DNA of 64,000 nt from Clitoria ternatea (taxonomy: Eukaryota > Streptophyta > Magnoliopsida > Fabales > Fabaceae), in contig JAYKXN010000072.1 in assembly GCA_037962975.1 (NCBI GenBank), positions 434,001 to 498,000 of the forward strand. Direction: 5' to 3'. Positions 11,709 to 23,847 of the stretch are shown here, one piece after another. The notes beneath the pieces were generated by a model that searched no databases, was not told where the DNA came from, and saw only the letters and a program-made list of their open reading frames with translations. The stretch's first letter is position 1, and every line of letters starts with the position of its first letter. The translations under genes and the position numbers were made by a program.

Positions 11709-14700
11709 AAAAACGTCAAATATGGCTAAAGTTATTAGTGTGGAAACATATATGTTGATACCATTATAGTAGTTAAAGTTTAAAAATCTAGAATTGAATA
11801 ATTATATTAGAATCTTTTACTTTTATATATAATTTATACTTTGTTTCATTTAAATAAAATTTATTTTTTAAAATCAAATAAAGATAAATTTAATAAATCG
11901 TCACTTCTCAAATTACTTTTATTCATTAAATATACATTATATTTAGTGTTCTATTATGATTGAGACATCAATAAAAATGTAATAGTCATTAAAAAGATAT
12001 ATAAAAATTATTAAAATTAAAAATCTTATAATATTCATATATTTGTGAAGACAAAATTATTATGGTAGAAAATGAACATTTGATATAGAGACATTGTCTT
12101 TTTTCAAATAAATAAGTAATACTAATACTTGTGTATAATCATAATGTTTAAAATATATAAACAAACTAAGAAAACTATATGACAATAAAATATATGATAA
12201 ATAACTTGACACATACACCTATCATCTTATGGAATTCACATTCTAATTGTGATTTGACATAAAAGAACAAAATTGACATCTTGATGAATCCATTCATAAA
12301 CATAAACCATACATTATAGAAGTAAAATTAAAATGAATAAAAATAAAACTAGCATATTTTCCAGTATTATCTTCATCCCAATCATAAACGTGTTTTTTTG
12401 TTACCACAAGATGGGAGCGCAACGAGATGAAGCGCTTTTTGAGGATACAAAACCGGTTGAAAATGCTTGTGCTAGGAGTGCTTATTAATTTAAAAAGATC
12501 TTGTGAGTGTGTCCACCAAAGGTGATTAAGTATAAATTTTGAAAGTAATAAAGTTAATGAACAAACTTGTGTTTATTATAAAAAAAAAGTGTTGAGACAA
12601 TAATCCCTTAAAATAGGATTCCTTGACAAATAATAAAATATTTATTGAATAACAAAAAATTACAAAAATCAGTGAAAGGATTAGATTTCAATAAAAGTCA
12701 TCATTATTAATTAAGTATACTTTAATTTGATTAAGATATATATAAAGAACCATCTAACAGTATTGAATTTGTTGTTATTATTATTTTTAAGCCAATACTA
12801 AATTTTATACCAAATTACATAAGAAGATTATGGGGTGACTTTAAATATAAGACTGAAATGTGTCACTCATAGATGTTGTTAGAAACCAACAAAAGAATTT
12901 GTTGTCATGGTGGACATTAAATGCCATGTACTATAGTTACACTATCAAAATAAAGAACAGTAAAATTTAACATCTTAAATTAGTGTATGTTTTATTTTTT
13001 ACTTGGTGTTAATATTTGTTTTAATGTTTAGAATACAAGTAAATGATCATGATTTGATAATATAGATTCATTGTGCATCCATATATATATATAAAGTGTG
13101 AAAATTTGGTTATTATAAAAAATAAGACATGATATATTTAAGAGGCCTATACATACAGAGAAGACATATACTATCAAAATCTTAATTTTATCTTAAATTA
13201 AAAATGTCAAATATGGTTATTAATGAATAACTAAAACATATTTAGACACATTTGTTATACTAGATTTAAAAAATGTCATAATATCTATAGTCTTCTATCT
13301 AATAATAGGAGTCAAAAATTGTATATTGATGGCAGCAAACATTAGTCATAGTCATTGGTTGAGGAAAATACACATAACTAATTTTAAAATTAAATTACCA
13401 CTTCACTTTATTTTTCAGATGGATTCGACCTAATTTAATTTTAGGATAATTTATAGCATCATATTTAATAAGTGGCAACATTTCATCATATGACTGATTA
13501 AACTAATTTCCAGTGAGTTTGCTAAAATAAATACACAATATATGTTTGGGATCCCTTGAGTTATTTAATGTTGCTATGGGTCCGTATGCATGGCTTAATG
13601 CAAACTAAATTTTGAACCCTAAATTATTGAGAGAAAATATAGCGTCACATAAAGTAAATCTAAAGGTTGAGAATCACAAACTTACTAACTTTATACATAT
13701 AAAGATGAATTAGAAAGAGAAAATGTACAATGAAAATAGTTTTTATTTTTGAATTATATCACAATACCAAATTATGGATTGACATCCAACTTCTAAGATC
13801 TTTTAGATTTCTTTTGAAACATATAACTCATATATTTGCATCACACTTTCTTATTGTTATAAACGTGTGTAAATATCTCAAACAATGAATTATTTAATTT
13901 AATGATGTCATTTATCATGACATTTGTTTGAATCTCACCAATCATGACTATCAATACATATGACATATTAGTTTTTAGAGTGGTAACATAAATTTTGATT
14001 CCAAGAGTGAAGTTAAATTTTAAAAATGTATGATTAAATAATTTTGATAATAATTTTTACTTATATATGTATGGTTTTAATCTTTTTCCACTTTTTAAAA
14101 TAAAATTTATCTTTTAAAAAATCAAATAAAGATAAAATAAACCTTGAAAATATTTTATTCAATAAATATATCTTATATCTAGTGTTGTACGCTACAATAG
14201 AGACACCAACAAAGGTGTGATATTCGTCATAATAATATATGAAAAATTATGAAAATTTAAAATCATACAGTAATTATAAATTTTTGAAGATATAATCAAT
14301 GATAATAGAACATTTGATATATACCTATAAGTTGGACACACTAAATTTTTCAAATAAATAAATAGTATTAGCATTTGTGTATAATCATATTGTTTGAAAT
14401 AGAAAATCAAACTAAATAAATTATATGTTAATTTTATTTATTTTTATCATTTTAATTTCATTTCTGTATTGCTAACTTTTTTCTCTATACATGGATTTAA
14501 TTCTTGAAGTCTATATGTGTTTATCATACCCTAAACCCTAAACCATACATTATAGATGTAAACTTAAAATGGAAAAAAAAATGAAACTAGCATCTTTTCT
14601 AGTATTATCTTCATCTCAATCATAAACTTGTGTTTTTTTTGTTACCACAAGATGGGAGCTTAACGACATGAAGCACTTTTTGAGGATACAAAACCTGTTG

Positions 14701-15324
14701 AAAATGCTTGTGCTGGGAGTGCTTATTAATTTAAAGAGATCTTGTGAGTGTGTTCACCAAAGGTGATTAAGTATAAATTTTGAAAGTAATAAAGTTAATG
14801 AACCAACTAGTGTTTATTATAAACAAAAAGTGTTGAGACAATAATCCCTTAAAATAGGATACCTTGATAAATAATAAAATATTTATTGAGTAAAATATAA
14901 TTACAAAAATCAGTGAAAGGATTAGATTTCAATAAAAGTCTTCATTATTATTTAAGTACACTTTAATTTGATTAAGATATATATAAAGAACCATGTAATA
15001 GTATTTAATTTGTTATTATTATTTTCATTAAACCAATGTTAAATTGTTATACCAAATTACATATGAAGATTATGGGGTGGCTTTAAATATCAGAGTGAAA
15101 TGTGTCACTCATAGATGTTGTTAGAAGCCAACAAAAGAATTTGTCGTCATAGTGGACATTAAATGCCATGTACTATAGTTATACCATGAAAATAAAGAAT
15201 AGTAAAATTTAACATCCTAAATTGGTGTATGTTTTATTATTTTACTTGGTGTTAATGTTTGTTATAATGTTTAGAATACAAGTAAGTGATTATCGTTTGA
15301 TAATATAGATTCATTGTGCATCCG

Positions 15325-15363
<39 letters not shown>

Positions 15364-16048
15364 AGTGAAAATTTTGGTTATTATAAAAAATAAGACATGA
15401 TATATTTAAGAGGTCTATACATACAGAGAAGAGTTATACTATCAAAATCTTAATTTTATCTTGAAGTAAAAATGTCAAATATGGTTATTAATGAATAACT
15501 AAAACATATTTAGACACATTTGTTATATTAGATTTATAAAATGTCACAATATCTATAGTCTTCTATCTAATAATTGTAGTGCAAAAATGTATATTGATGG
15601 CAACAAACATTAGTCATAGTCATTGGTTGAGGAAAAGACACATAACTAATTTTAAAATTGAATTAACACTTCACTTTATTTTTCAGATGGATTCAGCTTA
15701 ATTTATTTTTAGGATAATTTATAACATCATATTTATTAAGTGGCAACATTTCATCATGACTGATTAAACTAATTGTAAGTGAGTTTGCTGAAATAAATAC
15801 ACAATATATGTTTGGGATCCCTTGAGTTATTTAATGTTGCTTTGGGTCCATATTCATGGCTTAGTGCAAACTAAATTTTGAACCCTAAATTATTGAGAGA
15901 AAATATGGTGTCACATAAAGTAAATCTAAAGGTTGAGAATCATAAACTTATCAACTTTATACATATAAAGATGAATTAGAAAGAGAAAATGTACAATGAA
16001 AATACTTTTTATTTTTGAATTATATAACAATACCAAATTATGGACTGA
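11709..16048 (+). repeat. Tandem array: A remnant, A unit, short B, inverted B, A
   Basis: A short A scrap (11709-11737) runs straight into a new A marker, so the expected remainder of one unit is deleted. A full A unit follows (11738 to about 13975), then a B start (about 13976-14433), an inverted B segment (14434-14536) and the second half of an A unit. That half is cut at 16049 by the Athila-like element. The last five bases, ACTGA (16044-16048), are the target duplication. Confidence 0.8.
14434..14536 (-). repeat. Inverted B segment with telomere-like junction (copy 1)
   Basis: TTTTATTTATTTTTATCATT onward is the reverse complement of the part of a B unit seen upright near 5500-5640. It is followed by CATACCCTAAACCCTAAACC and then A sequence. 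Equivalent structures occur at 31988-32166 and 44214-44392. This copy has an internal deletion. Confidence 0.75.
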
Positions 16049-17647
16049 TGATAAATCAATTTTAATACACTTATTATAGTTTTACACTTGGGGTTTATTA
16101 TATAATTACTATGTTTAATAATAGTATTTTAATTAAGTTTTATGGTTTTTAGTTAAATTGAAGTATTATGTATATATGTTTCAATTTTTGTTTTTTGTAT
16201 GTATCTTGAGTATCTTGCCTTATTTTGGCCATAACTTGGGCTTTTGTAATCCAAATGGGCTAATCTTGAAGCACATGGAAAGCTAAGACAGAGGGCTACA
16301 TCATGATGATCAAATTTGGTTATTTTGCATCTGGAAAAAATAAAGAAATGGAGCTTGAATCAATCAGCCCTCATATGTCCCACCAGCATTGACATTGTTC
16401 ACCAAAATACACATATCTGGAGCTCTATGTGTCCAAATGACCTCATTCTTACGCCAAATTCTCAATAAGACAGAGATCTACAACTTTTATGTTGAAGGTT
16501 TTTCAAAATTCAGCCATCTAGAAGGTCATGTTGGACTCGCAAGGTGGAGAAGATAAAGAGGAGAATGCATTTCAACACCTACCATTATCTTCTTTTGAAT
16601 TATTGTAATTTCAAGCCCACCAATGTTGAAAAAATGCATTAATAATCAGAAAATGAATGTATAGTATCATCATATCTTGCCTATAAATAGATGCTTGAAG
16701 TTGTAAGGAAGATACACAAGAAATACATAAGAAATACATGCTTTAGTTTCCATTATAATTCTATATCTTTGTTTTAGCTTCTTAAGTTTTAGTTCTTTCT
16801 TTTGCTTTATCTCCTTGTTCTATATTCCATCCTTCAAGTTATGGTTTTCATTTCCCTTCCTCAATATCAAGTAAGTTAATTTTATTATTTGTTATTTACT
16901 TTTATAATCAAAGTTTTAGTAAATTTAATATTAGCTTTCATTGTTAAAAATTATCATGGAAGCTTAATCTTTTAAAATCAACTCAAGGAATTTAATTTTT
17001 CTTTATGTTAAAGTTCTTGCTCTTAATATTTTGATTAAAGATAATTACTTTTCTTTGTTTCTCAAGCACTTATAATGGTAGATTATTTAAGTGTATAACC
17101 GATTGGTATATAATTAAACAATCTATAATCTAAACTGATGTTGGTTGGTTAATCAATAATCAATTTGAGAACAAAGATTAAGTTACTAAATAAGAGATTT
17201 CTATTTAGTTTCTTAACTCAATCAAATTATGGTCTTAAAGTTATTTTAGTAATTAATAAGAATATATCGATTGATTATTCTTATTAGTTCATTAATTCAA
17301 TTCTAGAAGATTTTCTAGAATATAATCATTTAGGGATTCCAAATGATTCAAGATTGAGAAATTAATTATATTTAATCATATTTGTGAACAATGATTAGTT
17401 AACTAAAGATTTATTAATTATTTGGGTTGGTTGTTTCTAAATTTGATTATTCCTACTCATAAATTTACTTTTTGCACTATCATATAATCACTTAATTTTC
17501 CTTTCAAGCTCAACACAAACCCCCCCTTTATTATAACTAAAGTGAGTGTAACTAATTGAACTAAGGTCCTCGAGAGACGACAAAGGTTGTTCACCTTATA
17601 CTATATTAATTTAACTTTTTATTTGACCCGACAATGACAGCGTGTCA
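16049..17647 (+). repeat. 5' LTR of the Athila-like element
   Basis: The LTR is 1599 bp, begins TGATAAATC and ends GCGTGTCA. It matches 27627-29230 nearly base for base. The main indel is a 5-bp difference near 17010, where the 3' copy has extra bases before GAGTTCTTGCTC. A TATA box at 16682 suggests U3 spans about the first 660 bp. Confidence 0.95.
16682..16689 (+). promoter_or_regulatory. TATA box of the 5' LTR promoter
   Basis: TATAAATA sits in CCTATAAATAGATGC and is conserved in the 3' LTR at 28260-28267. Transcription would be expected to start about 25-35 bp downstream, which would set the U3/R boundary near 16715. Confidence 0.65.
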
Positions 17648-17651
17648 AATT

Positions 17652-17669
17652 TGGCGCCGTTGCCGGGGA
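17652..17669 (+). other. Primer-binding site, tRNA-Asp type
   Basis: TGGCGCCGTTGCCGGGGA lies 4 bases after the 5' LTR. It is complementary to the 3' end of plant tRNA-Asp(GUC), whose acceptor end reads CCCCGGCAACGGCGCCA. This primer choice is usual for Athila/Calypso-like elements. The leader that follows (17670-17973) is A/T-rich and shows no gene. Confidence 0.92.
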
Positions 17670-17973
17670 CCTTTGGTCCTAATTATTTACATTCAATTAT
17701 CTAATATATTTTACATTTTATTTTGTAGGTATATTGAAGATATTAAGGTTTGGTTGAATGTGAGCATATAAAAAATAAAAAAAAATCCACTTTATTATAT
17801 TCGTATTCATTTTCTAGTAATCTCATTTTCAACCATTGAAAAAAAATATAAATATAAAAAAATCTTTAAATTTTTAAATATATGTTCTAAGTATTTCATA
17901 ATTATAATGATAACTTTTTCCTTTTATTACATAGTTACAGTATTTTGTTACAATATATGTAGATGTATTGTGC

Positions 17974-19377
17974 ATGACTAGATCTAATCCCGAGACACTA
18001 TATTCTTTTGATCCTGAAATAGATAGAACATTTCATCAATTAGTTAGATCATCTAAAAAACTATTAGACAATAATAATAATAATAATAATATTCTAGCTA
18101 ATAGCATAAATAGTGAAACTAAACCTTCAACTTCTGAATATTTGCATAACATGGCTGAAAAGACATTAAAAGAACTAGCTACACCAGATGTCACTAATCA
18201 AACATCATGCATCTTATATCCTGAGGAAGATGTTCCTTTTGTGCTTAAAACTGGTTTAGTTCATTTGTTACCAAAGTTTCATGGTCGTGCAGGTGAAGAT
18301 CCTCATAAACACTTAAAAGCATTTCATATCCTTTGCTCTACCATGAAACCTGAAGGGGTTTCAGAAGAACATGTAAAACTTAAAGCTTTTCCTTTCTCCC
18401 TAGCAGATATCGCTGAGGATTGGTTATTTTACCTTTCTCCTGGCTCTATTACAAGTTGGGATGACTTAAAGAAAATGTTTCTTGAAAAATTTTTCCCCGC
18501 TTCAAGAACTTCCTCAATTAGAAAAGAAATATGTGGCATCCGGCAACATGACCGGGAAAATCTTTATGAATACTGGGAAAGATTTAAAAGATTGTGTGCT
18601 AGTTGTCCCCATCACCAAATTACGGATCAACTTCTCATACAATATTTCTATGAAGGTCTTAATCCAATGGATAGAACTTTGGTTGATGCAGCTAGTGGTG
18701 GTGCTTTGCAAAATAAAACTACAAATGCAGCAAAAACTTTAATTGAGAACATGGCTGCTAATGCTCAACAACATGCCACTAGAAATAATTCTGTAGTAAT
18801 TAGAGGAGTCCATGAAATTGAAACTACTAATGATGGAGATAAAAAATGGGAAAGTAAATTTGCTGAACTAGCAACACTTATGAAAAATATTATTGTGTCT
18901 CAAAAACAACAACCTGTAACCCCTGCTAAGGTATGTTCTATCTGTACTTCATCAGATCATTATACCGATTGTTGTCCTTCACTACAGGAAGCTAAAATTC
19001 CAGATGAAAATCCTCAAGTATGTGCTGCCAACTTATATAATAACAGACCGCCACAACAACAAAATAATTATGATCTTTCTTCTAACAGATATAATCCTGG
19101 TTGGAGGAATCACCCTAATTTAAGACGGGGTAATTCCTCACAACAACCTCATGCACCTTTTCAGGCAAATACTGGACCAAGCAGACCATATCAACCTCCT
19201 CATGTACAACAACAAGCTACACAAATAGCTGCACCTTCCACTGAGAAATCAAATTTTGAGGAATTGATAAAGCAAATGTCAGTAGATAATCTGAACTTCC
19301 AAAAAAGAACTGAGGCTACAATTCAGACTCTTGAAAATCAGATTGGTCAATTGGCTACATCTTTAAACCATTTGTAG
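17974..19377 (+). CDS. gag: Gag polyprotein, 467 residues
   Basis: Gag forms the virus-like particle and packages element RNA in the cytoplasm. Translation starts at the first in-frame ATG (17974). An Asn run lies near residues 35-42. The conserved Ty3 Gag core, with Trp-rich and YEYWERFK-like motifs, spans about residues 90-265. A CCHC zinc knuckle with spacing C-x2-C-x4-H-x4-C covers residues 321-334 and would bind RNA. The C-terminus is Gln/Asn/Pro-rich with a short coiled-coil-like end. The frame ends at TAG (19375-19377), and the same frame continues open into the protease region with no ATG before a conserved stretch. Either readthrough is used, or the TAG is a mutation of a once continuous gag-pol frame. 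The frame is otherwise intact. Confidence 0.93.
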   Translation: MTRSNPETLYSFDPEIDRTFHQLVRSSKKLLDNNNNNNNILANSINSETKPSTSEYLHNMAEKTLKELATPDVTNQTSCILYPEEDVPFVLKTGLVHLLPKFHGRAGEDPHKHLKAFHILCSTMKPEGVSEEHVKLKAFPFSLADIAEDWLFYLSPGSITSWDDLKKMFLEKFFPASRTSSIRKEICGIRQHDRENLYEYWERFKRLCASCPHHQITDQLLIQYFYEGLNPMDRTLVDAASGGALQNKTTNAAKTLIENMAANAQQHATRNNSVVIRGVHEIETTNDGDKKWESKFAELATLMKNIIVSQKQQPVTPAKVCSICTSSDHYTDCCPSLQEAKIPDENPQVCAANLYNNRPPQQQNNYDLSSNRYNPGWRNHPNLRRGNSSQQPHAPFQANTGPSRPYQPPHVQQQATQIAAPSTEKSNFEELIKQMSVDNLNFQKRTEATIQTLENQIGQLATSLNHL

Positions 19378-20631
19378 TCTCAAGGTTCAGATAAGTTGCC
19401 CGCTCAGACAATTGTCAATCCTAAAAATATAAGTGCAATTACTTTAAGATCTGGTAAAGCTATCCATGGACCAGAAAAACAACAACAAACTGAAAATACT
19501 ATTGTCACAGAAAAACATGCAGAAGAAGTTTTAGATAGTTCAAGTAATAATAGTAATGATATATCTCTTACAAATCCTCCTTCTACAGCTGGTCCTGATA
19601 AACAACATATTCCTCTTCCATTTCTACAAAGACAAAAATCTATACAAAATAAGAAAATGGATGAGGAGATCTTGGAAACATTTAGAAAAGTAGAGGTAAA
19701 TATACCTCTATTAGAAGCCATCAAGCAAATCCCAAGATATGCCAAATTCCTTAAAGAACTATGCACTAATAAAAGAAGACTAAAAGGCAATGAAAGGATT
19801 AATATAAGTAGAAATGTGTCTGCATTAATTGAAAAACCTTTGTCACATATACCAGAAAAATGTAAAGACCCTGGGACGTTTACCATTCCATGCATAATAG
19901 GCAATAACAAATTTGAAAATGCCATGCTAGACTTAGGTGCATCTATTAATGTTATGCCTATGACTGTATTTACTTCACTTTCCCTTGGACCTTTGCAAAC
20001 TACAGGTGTGGTTATACAATTAGCAAATCAAAGCTCTACACATCCTGCAGGAATTATTGAAGATGTCCTTGTTAAAGTTAATGATTTAATTTTTCCTGTA
20101 GATTTTTATGTTCTAGATATGGAAAGTGAGAATTCCACCAATAAAGCTCCAATAATTTTAGGTAGACCATTCTTAAAAACAGCTAGAACAAAGATAGATG
20201 TGCATGCAGGAACACTTTCTATGGAATTTGGAGATAGTGTGGTTAGATTCAACATTTTAGATGCTATGAAGCATCCTACTGAGGATCATTCTGTTTTTCA
20301 AATTGACTTAATAACTGATTTAGTTGAGGATAATATTATTAAGTTGTCTGATGATGTTAATTTTCCTATATTGTCTGATTTTTATGATTCATTTGTTTGT
20401 GATTCATGCATGGATTCTCATCAATGCAATGTGTGTGCTGAAATTGAGAAATATTTACTTAATGATAATAATGATCCAAACTTCCTTAAAACAGAAAATA
20501 TAGTTCTAGATGTTGTTTCAAAAGAATCAGAGTGTGATAATTTGATTAAAGTAGTTACAAATACATCTGATTATGTTGAAGTACAAGTTGCTGAGACAAA
20601 TTCAACCAAGTTGATTCCTTCAATAATGTAG
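19378..20631 (+). pseudogene. Protease region of pol (in frame with gag after a TAG)
   Basis: This frame is open for about 417 codons directly after the gag stop. It holds the aspartic protease that would cleave the polyprotein. The active-site motif Asp-Leu-Gly-Ala-Ser is at 19930-19944, the plant Ty3 form of D-S/T-G, and a downstream ILGRPFL motif at about 20155 completes the fold signature. No ATG precedes the conserved part, so synthesis depends on reading through the gag TAG. It ends at TAG (20629-20631), just before the proline/leucine-rich linker that normally joins protease to RT, so a second premature stop cuts pol here. Confidence 0.85.
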
Positions 20632-21688
20632 CCTCCTATGTTAGAGTTAAAACCTCTTCCTGAACATTTAAAGTATGCATATTTCTAGTGATTATTTCTA
20701 ACAAATTAAATGTTGATCAAGAAACAAGGTTGTTGCAGATTATTAAGAAGCATAAGAAAGCAATTGGTTGGACTTTGGCAGATATCCCAGGTATTAGCCC
20801 TTCCATGTGTATGCATAGAATTCTATTAGAGGAAGAAGTTAAACCAGTAAGGCAACCACAAAGAAGACTTAATCCTCAGATCCTTGATGTAGTTAAAAAA
20901 GAGGTAACAAAATTATTACAAGCTGGCATTATTTACCCTATATCAGATAGCACTTGGGTCAGCCCTGTACAAGTGGTTCCCAAGAAGTCTAGAATCACAG
21001 TGGTTAAAAATGAAAAAGATGAACTAATTCCTACCAGAATCCAAAATAGTTGGCGAGTATGCATTGATTACAGGAAACTTAACAAAGCAACTCGAAAGGA
21101 TCACTTTCCTTTACCTTTCATTGATCAAATGTTGGAACGACTGGCAGGTAAGTCACATTACTGCTTTCTATATGGATTTTCAGGTTACTTCCAAATTTAT
21201 ATTGCACCAGAAGATCAAGAAAAAACAATATTTACATGTCCTTTTGGCACTTTTGCTTATAGGAGAATGCCTTTTGGCTTATGCAATGCCCCTGGTACCT
21301 TTCAACGATGCATGATTAGTGTCTTTGCTGATTTTCTTGAAAATTGTATGGAAGTATTTATGGATGATTTCACAGTATATGGTTCATCATTTGATGCTTA
21401 CTTAAATAGTCTAGATAAAGTATTACATAGATGCATTGAAACTTACCTTGTTCTTAATTATGAGAAATGTCACTTCATGGTAGAAGAAGGAATAATTTTA
21501 GGCCATGTGATATCTAAAAAAGGCATAGAAGTAGATCCTGCAAATATTACTGTAATTTCTCAATTACCTTATCCCTCTTGTGTGCGAGATATTCGTTCTT
21601 TTCTTGGTCATGCAGGTTTTTATAGAAGGTTTATAAAAAACTTCAGTAAGATAGCCCTTCCGTTGTCTAACTTACTACAAAAAATATA
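20632..21688 (+). pseudogene. Reverse transcriptase domain, catalytically damaged
   Basis: The linker (20632-20685) is in the protease frame up to a TAG at 20686. The RT frame proper runs from about 20688 in another frame, apparently because a short coding segment was deleted there. Typical Ty3 RT motifs follow: the WVSPVQVVPKK and CIDYRKLN blocks, the RMPFGLCNAP block and the FMDD catalytic box (21357-21368). The first catalytic Asp, expected in the F-L-D-G-x-S-G-Y motif, is Tyr (codon TAT at 21171-21173). This single GAT-to-TAT change should abolish polymerisation. The frame ends at TAA (21687-21689) after a one-base deletion near 21683. Confidence 0.9.
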
Positions 21689-22384
21689 ACATTTGACTTT
21701 AATGACAAATGTAAAGAGGCTTTTGATTGGTTAAAGAAAGCTTTAACTACCACTCCTATCATTCAGGCACCAGATTGGTCACTTCCATTTGAACTTATGT
21801 GTGATGCATCAAATTATGCATTAGGAGTTGTTCTTGCTCAAAGAGTAGGTAAAGTACAACATGTTATTTACTATGCCTCACGAACTTTGGATACTGCACA
21901 AATAAACTATACTACCACAGAAAAAGAACTACTTGCTATTGTGTTTGCACTTGACAAATTTAGATCTTATTTGCTCGGTTCAAAAGTAGTTGTATTTTCA
22001 GATCATGCAGCATTAAAGTTCCTTTTAAAGAAACCAGATGCAAAACCAAGATTGATCAGGTGGATGTTGTTGCTCCAAGAATTTGACATTGAAATTAGGG
22101 ATAAAATTGGAGCAGAAAATTTGGTGGCTGATCACTTAAGCAGAATTGAAAAAGAATTTGACCCAATTTCCATTAAAGATAATTTTCCTGATGAACAACT
22201 TATGGGAATACATGATTCCACTCCATGGTTCGCTGATTTGGTAAACTACTTAGTTGCTTCTGTTACTCCCATACATGCATCTAAACAACAAATAATAAAA
22301 CTAAAAAGTGATTCTAAATACTATGTTTGGGATGATCCTTACTTATGGAAACTTTGTAGTGATCAAATCATTAGAAGGTACAAC
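21689..22384 (+). pseudogene. RNase H domain of pol
   Basis: RNase H removes the RNA strand during reverse transcription. The frame continues RT in a shifted phase, and an open stretch of 226 codons begins at 21797. The catalytic carboxylates expected for Ty3 RNase H are visible: Asp in MCDASNYALG, Glu in TTEKELLA, Asp in FSDHAAL, and the VADHLSR motif. The start of the integrase N-terminal region follows. A one-base deletion near 22382 throws the frame off, and the ribosome would stop at 22477. Confidence 0.88.
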
Positions 22385-23520
22385 CTGAAAATGAAATTCA
22401 TTCCATTCTTACATTTTGTCATACATATGCATGTGGAGGACATTTTGGACCTCAACGTACAGCAAGGAAAGTATTAGAATCTGGTTTGTATTGGCCAACA
22501 ATTTTTTGTGATGCATATACGTTTTGTAAATCTTGCGAACGATGTCAAAGAATGGGAAACATATCTCGTAGAAATGAGATGCCTCAACAACCCATGTTAT
22601 TTTGTGAAATTTTTGATGTTTGGGGCATAGATTTCATGGGACCTTTTCCTGTATCTTTTGGTTTTGTTTATATACTACTTGCGGTCGATTATGTGTCTAA
22701 ATGGGTTGAAGCTAAAGCTACTCGAACTGATGATTCTAAAGTTGTTGCAGATTTTGTTAAATCACACATATTTTGCAGGTTTGGTGTTCCTAAAGCCATC
22801 ATTAGTGATCAAGGATCACATTTTTGCAACCGTAAAATGGAGTCCCTTCTTAAAAAATATGAAGTTATGCATAAGGTTTCAACACCTTATCACCCCCAAA
22901 CAAATGGGCAGGCTGAAGTGTCTAATCGAGAATTAAAAATGATCCTTCAAAAAATAGTACAACCAAATAGGAAAGATTGGAGCAAAAGGTTAGAAGATGC
23001 TCTTTGGGCTTATAGAACAGCTTATAAAACACCTATTGGAATGTCCCCCTATAGGATTATTTTTGGAAAATCATGTCACTTACCTGTAGAAATTGAGCAC
23101 AAAGCTTATTGGGCAGTAAAACAATGTAACCTGGACTTAAATGAGGCCGGTAAAGAAAGGAAACTCCAACTACAGGAACTGGAAGAAATTCGTTTGGAAG
23201 CTTATGAAAGTTCTAAAACCTATAAAGAAAAAGCCAAATCCTTTCATGACAAACAGATCTTGAGAAAAAACTTTTTCATTGGACAAAAAGTTTTGTTGTA
23301 CAATTCACGTCTAAAGCTCATATCTGGTAAGCTTCGCTCTGAATGGGCTGGCCCATTTGAAATAACTAATATCTTTCCTTATGGTGTGATTGAAATTTCA
23401 GATAAAGCGACAAACAAGGTTTTCAAGGTAAATGGGCACCGACTTAAACCTTTCTTTCAAGGGTTCCAAGAGCACATAGATACGGAGGTGTATTTGTGTG
23501 ATGCCAAATATTTTGACTAA
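22385..23520 (+). pseudogene. Integrase, frame intact but detached from the rest of pol
   Basis: Integrase inserts the cDNA into the genome. In this frame the HHCC zinc finger is present (His residues in CHTYACGGHF near 22420, Cys pair in CKSCERC near 22515). All three catalytic residues are present with D-58-D-35-E spacing: Asp at 22630-22632, Asp at 22807-22809, Glu at 22915-22917. The C-terminal region with a GPF-like motif and a basic tail runs to TAA (23518-23520). The first available ATG (22486) falls after the zinc finger. The upstream frameshifts leave the protein without a normal way to be made. Confidence 0.9.
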
Positions 23521-23847
23521 TTTTTCCTAATAACAATATTTATAAAAAAATAAAAAAATAAAAAAAAATAAAAAAATAAAAAAATAAAAAAAATAGATAT
23601 CAATTAATTACATCATCATTCTTTTCGGTGGTAACACTTGTCTTAATCATTATTACTATTATTGTTTTGGCATTATTAACATTTTCTTGCAGTAGTTAAA
23701 AGGTCATCGTCAGGCTCGTGACGTTAAACAAGCGCTTGATAGAAGGCAACCTATCACCTTTTCACCTTCTTTATCTCTACTATTCTCTATAACCTCGTTT
23801 TCTATTCTCTCTTTTCTAAACAGCCACAACTTCAAAGTAATCTGACA
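23521..23847 (+). other. Post-integrase spacer with splice-acceptor-like tract
   Basis: The spacer contains an A-rich run (23545-23595). It also carries a GACGTTAAACAAGCGCTT...AGAAGGCAAC phrase (about 23718-23749), a conserved post-pol sequence of Calypso/Athila-like elements as I recall it. The end is pyrimidine-rich (23755-23820) and closes with TTTTCTAAACAG (AG at 23822-23823), 24 bp before the next ATG. This is what a 3' splice site for a subgenomic mRNA would look like. Confidence 0.55.
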
